Shown here one piece after another: positions 10,676 to 21,372 of a stretch of 64,000 nucleotides of DNA (its first letter is position 1; the number at the start of each line of letters is the position of its first letter). This stretch comes from Cristatella mucedo (Eukaryota; Bryozoa; Phylactolaemata; Cristatellidae). The DNA is taken from contig WPIO01000002.1 in the NCBI GenBank assembly GCA_009760855.2, positions 7,339,001-7,403,000 on the forward strand, read 5' to 3'. The notes below the pieces were generated by a model. That model saw only the letters and a program-made list of their open reading frames with translations. It searched no databases and was not told where the DNA came from. Both the position numbers and the translations under genes were made by a program.

Positions 10676-10744
<69 letters not shown>
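10383..10744. repeat. (GA)n microsatellite with a 70-bp higher-order unit
   Basis: About 360 bp of almost pure purine on the plus strand. The left part has a compound motif: 'gcgagcgagcgagcgagaga', then 'cagagacagagaggtag', then 'agagaaagag' and 'cagacagacaga'. The 'gcgagcgagc' block starts at 10401, 10471 and 10541, an exact 70-bp period. The right part is simple (GA)n with a 'tatatatagatag' break near 10671. Long frames across it on both strands are artefacts of the repeat. Confidence 0.95.
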
Positions 10745-10748
<4 letters not shown>

Positions 10749-11959
10749 AGCGTGCGTACGGCCCGCGAACATGTAGAAAGTATGTCCTGCAGCACTGGCA
10801 GGGTCAGATGACCTACCAGGCACTATGCAATTAAAATGAGATTCGTCCGCCGCTACGTCTCGACTGCGGTGCCTAATGAGCTGGTGCACATTGGGCCCGT
10901 TGGATGGGTGGAGTGTTGTGCGTACGGTTGGAGTGGAACAACATTTTTACGGCGAGGCCGCGCCCACTCATTATTAATCTTACTGTCTGACTCTGTCTCA
11001 ATAATGTTCCCAGATAATTACAGCTTACATAACGTTACGAAATTAGTGGGTACACATGGCCTCTAATAGTCAGCAACCTACATAGTTTTGAAGGTGAATG
11101 CGTGAGTATGCGAGTAAGTGGGTCCCGTAAACGTAAGTCGCTGACGTCGAGCTTGCGTGATGTCCTTTATGATATTTATATTTCTACTGCAACCGTACAG
11201 CTATGGCTAGTATCGCGTCAAAATATCAGGAAGATAATTTAATAATCGGTAATAGTTGCTATAACATGCTCTCTTATCGTTTAAATTGAAAATTGAATTG
11301 TGCATTGCATTATAGGATGGGGATCAGCATGTATTTTTTTCGCACACTTTGTTGAATTACGTACGTAAACGCATTGAAGATTTTTCTCATTGGAGCAGAT
11401 AAAAACAAAGAGTCTGACTGAGATTGCCAGTCTCATTTAGGTTCTACCGATAACTGAGTCGCGGTCTTCAATTTTTAAATTGCATTTCCCACGATTTTTT
11501 CGCGGGAACACTATAGTAATACTGTAAATGAGTCTAGAGCAATCCGTTAGCAGGAAAATTCACCAGAATCATTTAGGATAGGCTTGTTTTTTTATTATCA
11601 AGGTTGACATCGTGCTTCTGACTCAGCGTGCTGCTAAGTACTTTTTTCTATGGTATTCTACAATCAGTACGACGTGCTGACTTCTTTACGGTAAAAAGTA
11701 AAAGCCAAAGTTCAACGAGTTTCCGAGTTCTTGCAGACGGAGCCTAGAGCAAACCGCTGTCATACTAAATGCAGGCTGAAAGTAAATGCAGATCTCTAAG
11801 AGAGCTGCAAATAAGCACTCGAGCTATCGACGGTCCAATTGATTTCGCCGGTGTTATGATATGATGATATCGTACGAATAGATATAGATCGACTGATTCA
11901 ACAGCTTAATGTTTTTAGCGATTCCGCAGAACTTTGGCGTCTGTTAAACATTTTGCCAT
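10745..11959. other. Unannotated stretch
   Basis: AT-rich sequence with scattered stops in all frames and no recognised gene, RNA or mobile element. Confidence 0.45.
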
Positions 11960-12050
11960 TGAAAGTACACAGAATCGCCTCACGCAGGACTTGAACTCAT
12001 GACCAGGGCCGGAAAGTAAAAGAATCTTAACGCCGGGCTAACGTCCAGCG
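11960..12050 (-). repeat. SINE head relic
   Basis: On the minus strand, 'gttagcccggcgttaagat' is followed by 'ggtcatgagttcaagtcctg' and 'gcgattct'. This is the A-box, B-box and 'gcgattct' order of the group-1 SINE. The rest of the element is missing. Confidence 0.55.
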
Positions 12051-12101
12051 ACATAAGTAACAGCTTTCCCCACAGTGTTGTAATACGATTTATCGACGCA
12101 G

Positions 12102-12716
12102 TTATTCGGAGTATCTCGAGCCTTCAGCCAATTTATACATGCAATGTTTTTCTATGCTGAGACTTCTCCCTTCCACATTCAGAGTACGCACCGTACGTAA
12201 ATTTAGTACAGGCAGTACGCCGAGACTGGGCTCTGTAATGTAAGTCTCTTTTTCAGGCACCAGTTTCAATTCTTGAGTGGAAAGCAGGAGAGTCAAGTCT
12301 CGATAACACGATATTTCAATTGGTTGATTATTAGCCCCGCAATTCAGAGGCTGTTTAATCGGATCCTTTTTGCTACCAGCCGCACCGTAGCTGGCTTTCG
12401 GTCGGTCTGTATTTATATGGAAGATTAGAACACGTGTGTTATAGTCAGTGATTATTTGAGATGGATTTTTCGTAGATGCATCGATGGATTCAAACATGCT
12501 ACTCACTTTGTTGGTTTTATTATCCAATATTTCACAACCAATTTTACTGCGACGATCTTCTTCCGTGTCGTGGTCCTCCTGGTGTAATCGCAGGAGGCAC
12601 GAATGAATCTCTAAAATGCAAGCCGGGTAGACAAGTAGTGCGAATAATCCGAGAAGATGTAAAGGTGAGGAACTCCATGTGACACTATTCAAAACTTCTT
12701 GCCTTTCTAATTCCAC
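12102..12716 (-). CDS. Hypothetical protein, 204 codons, divergent from MARS2
   Basis: Open frame from ATG at 12716 to a TAA just below 12102. The family is not recognised. Residues about 18-40 form a hydrophobic stretch ('LHLLGLFALLVYPACIL' is its core) that could be a signal anchor or an internal signal peptide. One N-glycosylation sequon (NKT) follows in the first third. The remainder is mixed polar sequence without low complexity, unlike most open frames in this window. A length of 204 codons is more than expected by chance at this composition, but chance is not excluded. A donor-like 'aaagtgagta' occurs inside the frame, so part of it could be intronic. It lies head-to-head with the MARS2 start, 437 bp apart, so a shared promoter is possible. 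No homologue is claimed. Confidence 0.35.
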   Translation of the reverse strand: MELERQEVLNSVTWSSSPLHLLGLFALLVYPACILEIHSCLLRLHQEDHDTEEDRRSKIGCEILDNKTNKVSSMFESIDASTKNPSQIITDYNTRVLIFHINTDRPKASYGAAGSKKDPIKQPLNCGANNQPIEISCYRDLTLLLSTQELKLVPEKETYITEPSLGVLPVLNLRTVRTLNVEGRSLSIEKHCMYKLAEGSRYSE

Positions 12717-13153
12717 AGGCGAAGCCTCGCTAAAATTTGGAGTAGTTTTTCAGAAAACAAGCCACGCGCTGCTGAGTTTTTCGACTGCCTTTGCCCCTTA
12801 ACTCGAAATGAAATAATTGAATCCGAGTGAGAAAATATCCAGTTGAATACTTTGAACTGTATTTTTTTTCGTTCGAAGTATCTGAATCTTGAAGTGAACT
12901 CGTAGAGCCGAGGCTGGTACGTGTAATTACAGTATGTCTTGACTTTAGGGCCTAATATAAACGAGGTGGCACTCACATCGTCTGCCTGCTCGCTTTCAAC
13001 ACGATGATAGTGGCTTAGAATTTTTTAACGTATATTTTAATTAAAGTTATTATTAATTTAGGCACCGGGTTATATTGAGTGCACATGAGGTATTCTGTAC
13101 CTTTCCCATCCAGTAGGTACCCGTGTACGAGCTCCAGCTTAGCTTGGTTCGAT
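12717..13153. promoter_or_regulatory. Putative MARS2 promoter / 5' UTR, possibly bidirectional
   Basis: Lies between the divergent frame at 12102-12716 and the MARS2 ATG. The MARS2-proximal side (about 13140-13800) turns GC- and CpG-rich, as often seen at housekeeping promoters. An in-frame upstream ATG at 13085 exists, but 13154 has the better context. I see no convincing TATA box at a fixed distance. The assignment rests on position. Confidence 0.35.
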
Positions 13154-13316
13154 ATGGCGGCGCCCTTGCATGGCGCATGTTTACGGATATCGCTGCCTCT
13201 ATCTGCCGCCGGACGGCCTCGGAGAACTCTGCCGACGTGCGCTTGCAAGCGCTGGCTGATGACGAAAAGTGCCAAACCGTATTACATTACCACCCCGATA
13301 TTTTATGTTAACGCAG
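13154..13316 (+). CDS. Mitochondrial methionyl-tRNA synthetase, exon 1
   Basis: Mitochondrial MetRS charges mitochondrial tRNA-Met with methionine in the matrix. Exon 1 encodes about 54 residues. The first ~40 are rich in Arg, Lys, Ser, Ala and Leu with no acidic residue, as expected for a mitochondrial targeting presequence. The catalytic Rossmann fold then begins with 'KPYYITTPIFYVNA', a hallmark of MetRS. The start at 13154 is chosen because it has G at -3 and G at +4 and because the upstream in-frame ATG (13085) would put an Asp in the presequence. The exon ends in phase 1 ('GCA G', then 'gtacgc'). The residue split here and the start of exon 2 together give 'A-PHIGH'. The gene continues off the right edge. 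Vertebrate MARS2 is a single-exon gene, while this one has at least eleven exons. Confidence 0.93.
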
Positions 13317-13856
13317 GTACGCCGCAGAATCGCGCATCGGCGGATCGTCAGTCCCTGGCCAGTTACTGATGTCTGGCGAGCGTCGCCTACGCGCACTACG
13401 CGACCTTGGTACAGCGAGGCACTCTGCAAGGTGTCTCCGCGGTGCGAGCCAGGCAGCTCGGAAGTTTGCCGGCTGTCTAGTGACGGTCCAAGTGCGTTTA
13501 TGCCCTCTGCGCGAGACCTCTTGACTGACGTGGGCTGTGCCGTCGTGTGGCTCGCTTCGCTCCCCGCACCGGAGCCCAAGCTTTCGGCTCATCGCATTCT
13601 GAAACTCCGCGGCTCGCATTTGCCTGCCGCCGCGACGAGACGTGCGTCTACGGCATGCAGCAAGCTAGCAGAAGCCCAGTGTCGGCTCACGCCCCCTCCG
13701 TGGCCAGGTACGCGTTTCTGCCGTAGCAGTCGGCGAATACACCCGATCGAGACTTCCATCAAGTTGCTTGCATCTATTAACCGCATTTGCTTTGCAAGTC
13801 AAGTACGTGCTTATTGGTGTCAACTTTGAATGCTTGTGTGGAGTGAGGGCGTAATG

Positions 13857-14330
13857 TAAGGTATCTCTTTCTATAACTCCAGAACCTCAAGGATAACGTG
13901 GGAATGTTAAGCAGGAGAGTTTTCGCTAGCGCACTCAAAATCTTAGTGTTTTTCGGTGCACATAAACTAGCTAACAGACTTCATCTCTCGCAGCGAAGTG
14001 TAAGTGAGGAGCATACCCTAGTCGGAATGGCAGGCGAGGAAGTCAGTAGCATGGAAATAGCTGCTTAGGACAGCTAGAGAGGATGTGCCACGGAAGTCAG
14101 CTGCAGGATAGTATATGTCCACCAGAGCAAAAGCATCTGTTGCAAACGGTCTTTAATGGGAGGAATATTACAGCTAATTTATTGTTTATGGAAGAGCAAA
14201 GGGCACTAGAAGGCTGAAACTGGTGCAGCAGTTCAGCTAAGTATGAAAGGTTGTACTGAACCGGTTTGCCACAGTCCTCGGTAATTTTTCCAAGGACTTG
14301 AGCTCTGCAGCATCGGGCTTACAACCACAG
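13857..14330 (-). mobile_element. LINE lineage 2 (L2-like) 3' fragment
   Basis: Intron 1. Aligns with 28235-28680. Shared stretches include 'gtatctct', 'caggagagttt', 'caacggtctttaa', 'gggaggaat'/'cggaggaat', 'acagct' and 'gcagcagttcagcta'. Read on the minus strand it is the C-terminal coding end and 3' UTR of the second LINE family. No intact frame remains. Confidence 0.7.
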
Positions 14331-15264
14331 AGAGCTTGAATGTTGCTCGATGCTTTTTTCTTTTTTTTTGTCCCTATGGCCTTCTAGGCTGCTCTCTCTC
14401 CTCATTGCACTGGCAGAGCTCCCTGCGCTTCCCTCATACCCTGCATGCCCAGCCGGCTGAGTCTGAATACCTGATCGATAGTGTTGTGGGTCCATTGCAC
14501 TTGCTTGTTACTCAGATGCATTCAAAAGAAATCTCCAGTTTTTAATATGGAATGGCAGATGTATTGCATTATAGTGTATAATAATATTATATTTTGCAAT
14601 CCAGAGACTTGGGACTATTGCTCGCGAATACTTGCAGTCGCTATGCCTACATTGCACTATTGCACTGCAGCAAGTTATGGTCATGCATGCTTAACTACTG
14701 GGAAAATGTACCCTCGAGACATCTAGTTGCCATCGACCTGTTGCTACTGAGATTTGTTGTAATCTCCACCCACATGCCTTTTCTTGGCTGTAGTGCAGGA
14801 TCAGGCTACTTCTGATTCTAGAAAGTCAGTTGTGTGAAGTGCTTTATGTGGTGGTTAGTCCAGTGTAATGCTCTCTCTGTAAGGGTATTGCTCGGCAGTA
14901 GCCATCCGGCAGGCTTTGACAATGCAGACCTCATGGTTGGCATTTATGTTTCTACTCTTTTGGTGTTACCCATGTGTGCTATGTGGTTGCTGCATTTTGT
15001 TAGGATGGGGGATCATTCTGATGTTTATTTGTCTTTAGCTGTAATTGTTTCGTGGGAATCTGAAATTGTGTGCGCCAATGTGTTGCTAAATGACTGTGGT
15101 AAGCACTCTTATCATTCTATAGCCTGTAAGCATTCGTGCCAACTGTTCCTTTTGAATTAGTACCCAGACGATGTGCTGCAATGAGCCAATTAGGCATCTG
15201 TTTTGACCAATTGCCTGTGAAAAGGTGTAGATGTGATAATTGAAGAGGTTGAACGACCGCCCTA
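14331..15264. other. Intron 1, unannotated
   Basis: AT-rich, T-rich on the plus strand. Short open frames (for example 14834-15160) have hydrophobic translations without family resemblance and look like chance frames in T-rich sequence. Confidence 0.45.
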
Positions 15265-15317
15265 ATAGCAATAGCCATGGCAATAGCCATGGTAATAGCC
15301 ATGGTAATAGCCATGGC
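15265..15317. repeat. Short tandem repeat, 12-bp unit
   Basis: About four units of 'aatagccatggc/t'. Each carries an NcoI-like palindrome 'ccatgg'. Confidence 0.9.
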
Positions 15318-15764
15318 AAGGTCAGCACTTAAAACCATCCTTACAAATCTTGACTTTTCTATTGTCTCGATGCCTAGTCAAATCATTTGTCGGCTAAATT
15401 TCTCAATAGAGTGGCATTTCTCACTCGTATTATGAAAGCAGGCTGTGCATTTTGTTCTAGCTGTGAAATCCTCTGGTATAGCATAGTCGGCAGGAGATGA
15501 GTCTTTCGTCGTATGCTACTTTCACTGATCAACCGACTGATGAGCCGAGCCACACAGTTCTATGTAGTCAGCTGTTTTTTGTAGATGTCTTGCAAACATG
15601 CTGCTATTCATCCTAGCTGTCAGCTCATACATATAAGGTGCTCGAACGTATCGACCCAGGTCATTGGTTCGAACACTGAAGCAGGCAATCCTTTATTTCG
15701 TGCTGAAAGTGAGGTGAATGCTGCAACAGGCTTTTCTGCTTGTATGTAAACCAAACAGCCCATA

Positions 15765-15800
15765 ATAATAATAATAATAATAATAATAATAGTAATAATA
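15765..15800. repeat. (ATA)n microsatellite
   Basis: About 11 'ata/aat' trinucleotides with one change. It directly precedes the SINE at 15805. Confidence 0.85.
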
Positions 15801-15804
15801 CATT

Positions 15805-15990
15805 TGATATAGCCATGGTGGCACACTAGGTAAGGCGGTTGCTTTCACGACCTCGGTCCCGAGATCGTGGGTTCGATTCCAGCAGTGGGCGATTCTTTAT
15901 CGCCACTGCAAGCGGTGGTGATAGCCGTAAAGGCTCTTCTGTCGCTATACAAAAAGAGGCTGTTTAATCAGCTAGGATTTATTTATTTAT
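15805..15990 (+). mobile_element. tRNA-derived SINE, group 1, young copy
   Basis: A-box region 'ggcacactaggtaaggcggt'. B-box region 'gtgggttcgattcc'. Then 'gcagtgggcgattctttatc', an inverted pair 'cactgcaagcggtggtg', 'gccgtaaaggctcttctgtc', and an end 'gctgtttaatcagctagg' followed by ATTT repeats. It is nearly identical to 42466-42650, so the family was active recently. Pol III transcription is expected from the internal boxes. Confidence 0.9.
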
Positions 15991-17667
15991 TTACATTTGC
16001 TGCAAAGGAAGCACCTATGATCTTAGCTTCCCTTTGTCCAATTTTGGGTTTGCCGGTGCATGCACTTGTCTTTTGATCTTTTGCCTCGGAGGAGCTTGAG
16101 TGAGCTTGTGTTAAGAAGTTATAGTTCGTCAGAGAGTGACAACTTTGCCTCTCCATCGGGGTTGGCTGATCAATTTTGGTCCACTTGCCAATAGCTCGAC
16201 TAGGATACTAAATGGTGATGGTTCGCATGTGTGAAGCTGAGTAGTCAAAGACTTCAACCTTACCTTATGCTGCTGCAGTTGAGCAGGAAAGAAAATGCAT
16301 AGCAGTGGCTGTTTTTGCATTTGCCCGCGAATGAGCTTTAGTCTGCTCGTTGGTTTTGGTGTGGCACTTTTGTTTGTGTTTATTGATACTCGATTTTCCA
16401 CCTCAAAGCTAGAAGGGCCATAGTCGATGTAATGGTCTACCCATGGTATTAGTGCCAAGTGGAGCTTTTGCTTCTATAATGCGTGAAACATCCTCGAGTT
16501 ATGCAAAATTGAAAGCGATTTGGTGCTTGTTTGTGTCTTTGTATATAGGTATTCATATTTTCGATAATAGCTTGATCATCTGCTGGTAGATACCACGCAC
16601 ACACATATGCACACACGAACACGAACATGCACACGAACACGCACATGCGTGCGCACACACATGCAAAGAGAGAGAGAAACCAGGCTACTCCATCTTGACC
16701 GACATTAGGATTTGGTACAAGCGATCACTTTATTTGCTCTGATTAGTTTCAGAAATTGTGACGTCTGTATGTCCTTGATGCCTTGGTGGTAATTGCCACC
16801 GACTGCCAACGGCTGATTTTCGGCTGAAACATCAAAAGAGCTTTAATATCAAGATCAATGCATCTAATAAAATCGTGTTATTATAACTATTTTGGAGCAT
16901 TTATCATGTGAGTAGTCATTTACAGAGTAACTCTTATCAACTTGGCTTTCTGACTCTCGGTAAATCATGCCCAGTTGTGGTTAAATATTCAAGTGCATAT
17001 TTTTGACGGATAGAGTCACGGTGTGGATTTTAGACACTCGTTGCTAAAATGACATCAAAGCGAAGATGCTTTATCCGGCTGATCCCAAGGCATAAGTCGG
17101 GTTAACACATCTGTCTGTCAAATTTCTGAAATGGCTTTTTTTCTGTGCAGCTTTCAAAGTTTTGTCACCTTGGCATCATTCTACAAACAAATAGTCAGGC
17201 TAAAACCGAATTTGCTGGGTAACAAGAATATCTGTTTACAAAGAAAAGAACTTCTGTTGTAATGCTGCAGTGACAATTCGAGCTACAGTAGGAAGCAAAA
17301 GGCTGAAAGCATTAGGTTCGATTTGCCTGTAAGGTACATATTGTCCTGTCAGTTTTTGAGTGCTGCCCTGGGTAATGCTTTACCTCGAGTGGCAAGATCT
17401 AAGTTTGCACAGTCTGAAAGCGCTTTTGCACTATCTCAGAAAAAGAACCGAGCTTGATTACCTTCATCACCCTGTAGTCTCAGTCATCTCTCTAGTCCTC
17501 GGATATGCGCGATCAGGGCTCCCAACGTCTCCCACCACTGGTTTATTGCAGTTCAACAAGCATTTCACGTTAGCTATGAGGAGGGTACTACTTTTAAGAG
17601 AAGGCTAATTGTTGATCTGTAGTATCACGCACTACATGAAACGGAACCCATTGGAATATATTACACC
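15991..17667. other. Intron 1, unannotated, with a compound (CA)n patch
   Basis: Contains a degenerate 'cacacg/cacaca' patch at about 16593-16665 followed by 'agagagagag'. Otherwise no gene, RNA or element is recognised. Confidence 0.5.
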
Positions 17668-17830
17668 TAGGTTGTAGCCCAGGGGTAAGGTGCTCACACT
17701 TCACCACTCAGTTCCTTGGTTTGAGTCCTGAAGGCAGTCCTTTATTGCTTACTCCAACCGGGCAGGTAGTCGCCAGGACTCTTTTGTATCGTTGTATAGA
17801 CGAGGCTGCTAAATCAGCTGTAATCTCCAC
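17668..17830 (+). mobile_element. tRNA-derived SINE, group 1, older copy
   Basis: A-box 'tgtagcccaggggtaaggtg', B-box 'ttggtttgagtcctg', then 'gcagtcctttattgc', 'ggactcttttgtatcg' and the end 'gaggctgctaaatcagct'. Diverged but colinear with the young copies. Confidence 0.75.
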
Positions 17831-17835
17831 TTGTA

Positions 17836-18040
17836 CTAATAATTATTATACATTTGTATAGCACCCTCAGAGAACTGAATCTCTTTCAAGACACTTTACA
17901 GATACTGTATGGAAAGCATTACCAAATGATTGGTGGTAACATCCGCAAGCACCAGGCATAGTGTAAGCAGGTACATGCACACGAAGGACGAATCACAAAG
18001 GCCCAACTAATGTTGTAATAAACAGGTGCGTTTTATACTG
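17836..18040 (-). mobile_element. LINE lineage 1, 3' fragment
   Basis: Minus-strand 3' UTR and hairpin tail. In plus orientation: 'aataattatta', 'agcaccctcagagaactgaa', 'tctctttc'. Then 'cgaaggacgaatcacaaagg', which matches the 3' UTR of the copy at 3641-5188. It directly follows the SINE at 17668. Confidence 0.8.
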
Positions 18041-18182
18041 CAGAGAGGGTGCGGCGGTATAGGTGCTTGCCTTCTTTGGTGGAATCACCCAGTTGGCACT
18101 CACGTTAGGTGTTTCGGTGGCAGGATTGCCACTAGAGAGCTTACATTACTGCTTAGGTACTGTTAACCCTGATTGAGCAAGG

Positions 18183-18345
18183 CATGGCCATCCTAGTTTG
18201 GCCCAGCGGTGAGGTGCCCAACTTCAACTTTCAACTAGCACTCCTCGACTAAGGTCACGGGCTCAAGCTATGCGGCATATGTAAAGTGCCTGGATACAGA
18301 TTAAGGTCTCTTAGGGTGCTATACAAATGGATTATATCATCATAA
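18183..18345 (+). mobile_element. tRNA-derived SINE with LINE-like tail (group 2)
   Basis: A-box 'tttggcccagcggtgaggtg', B-box 'ggtcacgggctcaagc', then a tail with 'gtaaagtgcctggatac', 'agattaaggtctcttagg' and 'gtgctatacaaatgg', followed by TTAT/CAT repeats. The tail order matches the lineage-1 LINE hairpin. Same family as 9715-9860 and 54840-54945. Confidence 0.8.
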
Positions 18346-19146
18346 TATGGCAGGTTAAAATTACTAAATAGTTGTCCAGAACTATCGGGATTGTGGATCA
18401 GTGTCATGCAGGTACTGGCTTCGGTGACTGGAACCCACAAGTGAGAGCTGACCCTGACCGAAAGGCAACAAAGATGTTTTGCTTAGCAACTGAGAATGGC
18501 TCATTAAAAATAGGAAGACGTCCAGCAAGTGAATGCCGCTCGGACAGATTTGCTGTTGTTGCAGGCAAGGGTTAAGCTTGTGAGCTATGTATGTATGAGC
18601 TCCTCATGCTATCCCGCAGCCCTCGGTGGAGAGCCTTAGGTTTTCGGGCTCGTTGTGCTCGGTGCGGCTACAAAGCCTAACCACTGGTGGCAGCTATTGG
18701 GTCAGCAGCTTAAGTGCTTCGTGCGACTTTCACCTTCGAGCAAGCTTGGGATGCGTCTTTGCTGCAATGCAGCATGAAGATATTTGGGGATGAGAGTCAA
18801 GCAAGCTTGGCAGCAGCCGATGGGGGCACCCAGAAAATTTTGCTCCGTCCCCCCATCTGTACGTTTTTTCGACCTATTTCGTTACTGCAGCTGCAGATCT
18901 TGGATGGGATTCCCTTGTGTACCCAACTTGCCAATGTGCTTTCACAGTTTGTTTGTTAGCTTTTCAGTTGAGCCAGCCTCGATGGCTGCGAGGAACCGAG
19001 GCTGTGGACGGCAAACTGTCGCATGGTGCAGCTTGGTGCAGCTGCTCTGACCGGACGCTGTGCGATGTTGCCCGGTCGCAGAATGAAGTTTTCGCTTGTG
19101 CAATGGGGAGTGCTCAAGAAAAAAAAGCTGATTTTACAGCCTCGTT
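18346..19146. other. Intron 1, unannotated
   Basis: No recognised gene or repeat. Open frames at 18372-19050 are short and without family resemblance. Confidence 0.45.
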
Positions 19147-19290
19147 TGTATAGCTGCAGAAGAGCGTTATCGGCTATTACAAGCGCGTGCAGTTGGCAAC
19201 AAAGAATTGCCCAACTGCAGCATTCGAACCCACGAACTCGTTCGTGAAGAGCGAGCACCTTACTTTCCGTGCTATCACGGCTCAATTAAT
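19147..19290 (-). mobile_element. tRNA-derived SINE, group 1, partial
   Basis: Minus-strand copy. In plus orientation: 'agaagagcgttatcggctat', 'gcaacaaagaattgcccaac', 'gcattcgaacccacgaac' (reverse B-box), then 'gaagagcgagcaccttac' (reverse A-box side). The far tail is short. Confidence 0.75.
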
Positions 19291-19858
19291 AAGCCTTACT
19301 GAGCCGGCTTACGTTAATCCGATTGTTCACAAAACCGATGGACTCACTGTCAATGGCCAGCTTGACGAGAGCAGCTAACAACAATAGCTATAACCGGCAA
19401 AGTTGTGGATATTGTACTGGCTACTGTTCATCAAGCGAAACATTTATAGAAGGCACATCTTTTTGTAGTGGATACACATCTTTTGGCCTTGGTTGTTAGT
19501 GCATCTTAAGTGTCACTGAGGCCAGCCAGTGCCGTCCGCCTAGCCTGCACTTGCTTTAAGGTGCCGGAAAGGCTGTGGCGGATTTGTGTAAAAAATTGTA
19601 TGCACACTCTGCGGACATTGGCAATTAATATACAAGAAAAAACCGGGCTCCGTAGAGTAGCTTTATGCCAAAGTGCGCATTCCATTTTATAATCTCAGTA
19701 TTTCGCTGGAAATTTACACACCCCTGTGTGCACTCGGTTCACATATGTGTACCCCATCTTGTTTGTAGTTTCTGGTGCTACAGCCAATGTGTGTGCGTGA
19801 ATTTTTGCTTAGCGTAGCCATTGCACCTGTTCAGTCGCCCGATTTGTTTCTGTTGCAG

Positions 19859-19974
19859 CACCTCACATAGGACACTTGTACACAGCGCTGCTAGCAGACG
19901 CTCAGGCGCGATGGCAGCGATTGAAGCAGCGACAGAGCTTCATGTACACGGGTACTGATGAGCACGGTAGCAAG
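19859..19974 (+). CDS. Mitochondrial methionyl-tRNA synthetase, exon 2
   Basis: Begins after 'tttctgttgcag' and completes the split Ala from exon 1, giving '[15 protein letters not shown]'. HIGH is the first class I synthetase signature (about residues 57-60) and binds ATP. The exon ends with '[11 protein letters not shown]', where TGTDEHG is the conserved MetRS block following the first strand-helix unit. The donor is 'aag' then 'gtcagc', phase 0. Length 116 nt. The 288-nt and larger frames overlapping it run into intron and are not meaningful. Confidence 0.96.
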
Positions 19975-21300
19975 GTCAGCAAGGCCCTTCATGTGTCACC
20001 AATGACACGGCTGACGTGGCTGTAGCTGTCAGGCTGCTTTCCACCTGTTAATCTTGTCATCGATATGATGTGTCTAGATCGGCATACCCTCGTAAGGTAC
20101 AAGTAGCCCTTTTCAATGCCAGAGTCCATCTCGGAGCTGACCTTATCAGTTTTACCCCCATAGCTGCAAAGGAATGCTCGTAAGATGCATAGTGTGCCGG
20201 CGGTGCTGTGGCAATAAAGGATGCGGTTTGCAGCCTTCATGCTTTGGCCGGCCTCTGGGCCTGGTTTGTAGCTTGTACTTGGTTCACGAATCATTCTTAG
20301 AAGTTTGCTGAGGTTCTCCCTCCCTATCTGAGGTATACATTTTCAAGAGAAATCTGCACTGGCAAATTAGAATAAATAGAGCTTGTTTTCTTTTGATTTC
20401 TAGAGCAACCAAGCTTGGTTGTGCGAAGAGTCATAATGTGGCTGTCGAATTGTTCATGGTGACTTAAGAAAAAAATAGCGATACACTTTGTTATAAAGTA
20501 CCAGGGCTATCTCAATGAATTTTCAGCTTATACCTTTACAAGTTATTTATCACTCACGATCAAATCGCTCTACTCTCTCGGTATTGCTTTAAGTAAAACA
20601 CGTGCTGCTATGTGCTTAGCATTGGCTTGGCTTGCCTGTGCCCTGTTCTCGGGTTTTTTTATAGGCCCGACCAAGCCTGTCCCTGTATTGCCTCTTCAAC
20701 ACCTGTTGCCCGGTGTGCCTCGGCAGATGTTCTGTTACGCTGGACCTCGTGGTAGCATGTAGTAGATGCCTTTATGCTGTGCCTGCTAGTTACGTGCTCA
20801 GCTGCTGAACCTTAAAGCTCGTGACCAGAAAGTAATAGGCATTATCCTTCAGAGTGCACTAGTATTCCTCAGGTTTGATTGGGTTGGCTAAGGGTTCATA
20901 ATTTGAGACTGTATCTGTAAGACCGGTATGTCAAACATTCTAAAGATCTTCTGCTAGCTAATCGCTTGCTAGCCATCGATTGCCAGGGTGGCTTTGCAAT
21001 TCATTATGATTCTGTGGTACTATCGATTGCCGAACACACCTCGATATGATTGAGGACAACAATAACGTTATAGCTGAAAGGGCTTTGGCTGATGGTGTGG
21101 TGGTAGCGCTTTATAGAAGTCGGCGGTATGTTAATTGCCAGCTAGCTTGGTAACTACTAGAGCTGTTTTTGTGCAAGGACCATTAGCAAACTACAGATAG
21201 CCTGATGATTGAGCTCGGTCTGCTTGTATCACATTTTCAAGGCTGTCATTGCTCAGTTTGTGTAGTAATATTCTACTCAATAACTGATGCTTCACTTTAG
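19975..21300. other. Intron 2, unannotated
   Basis: No recognised element. A minus-strand frame at 19989-20294 (101 codons) has no family resemblance. Confidence 0.5.
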
Positions 21301-21372
21301 ATACAAAGAGCTGCGGAAGCTCGTGGACTGACACCAGCAGCGCATTGTGACTTGATGTCAAGCTCGTTTAAG
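21301..21372 (+). CDS. Mitochondrial methionyl-tRNA synthetase, exon 3
   Basis: Short 72-nt exon after 'gatgcttcactttag'. It encodes 'IQRAAEARGLTPAAHCDLMS' and then SSFK, which continues 'GTDEHGSK' as in other MetRS proteins (GTDEHG-xK-I/VQxAA). The donor is 'aag' then 'gtatga', phase 0. Joining directly to exon 4 would break the frame by one base and omit about four residues of the family alignment, so a very small exon probably lies in the next intron. Confidence 0.93.

Noticed and set aside
10266-10889. Long open frames with Ser/Leu or Arg/Glu repeats
   Set aside because: They are readings of the (GA)n tract on both strands.
13199-13829. Frames of 100-186 codons overlapping and following exon 1
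   Set aside because: They run through the exon in other frames or into intron 1 and show no homology; CpG-rich sequence favours them.
15828-15880. Genuine tRNA gene
   Set aside because: A- and B-box-like words are present, but there is no cloverleaf with a paired acceptor stem. The unit recurs as a SINE.
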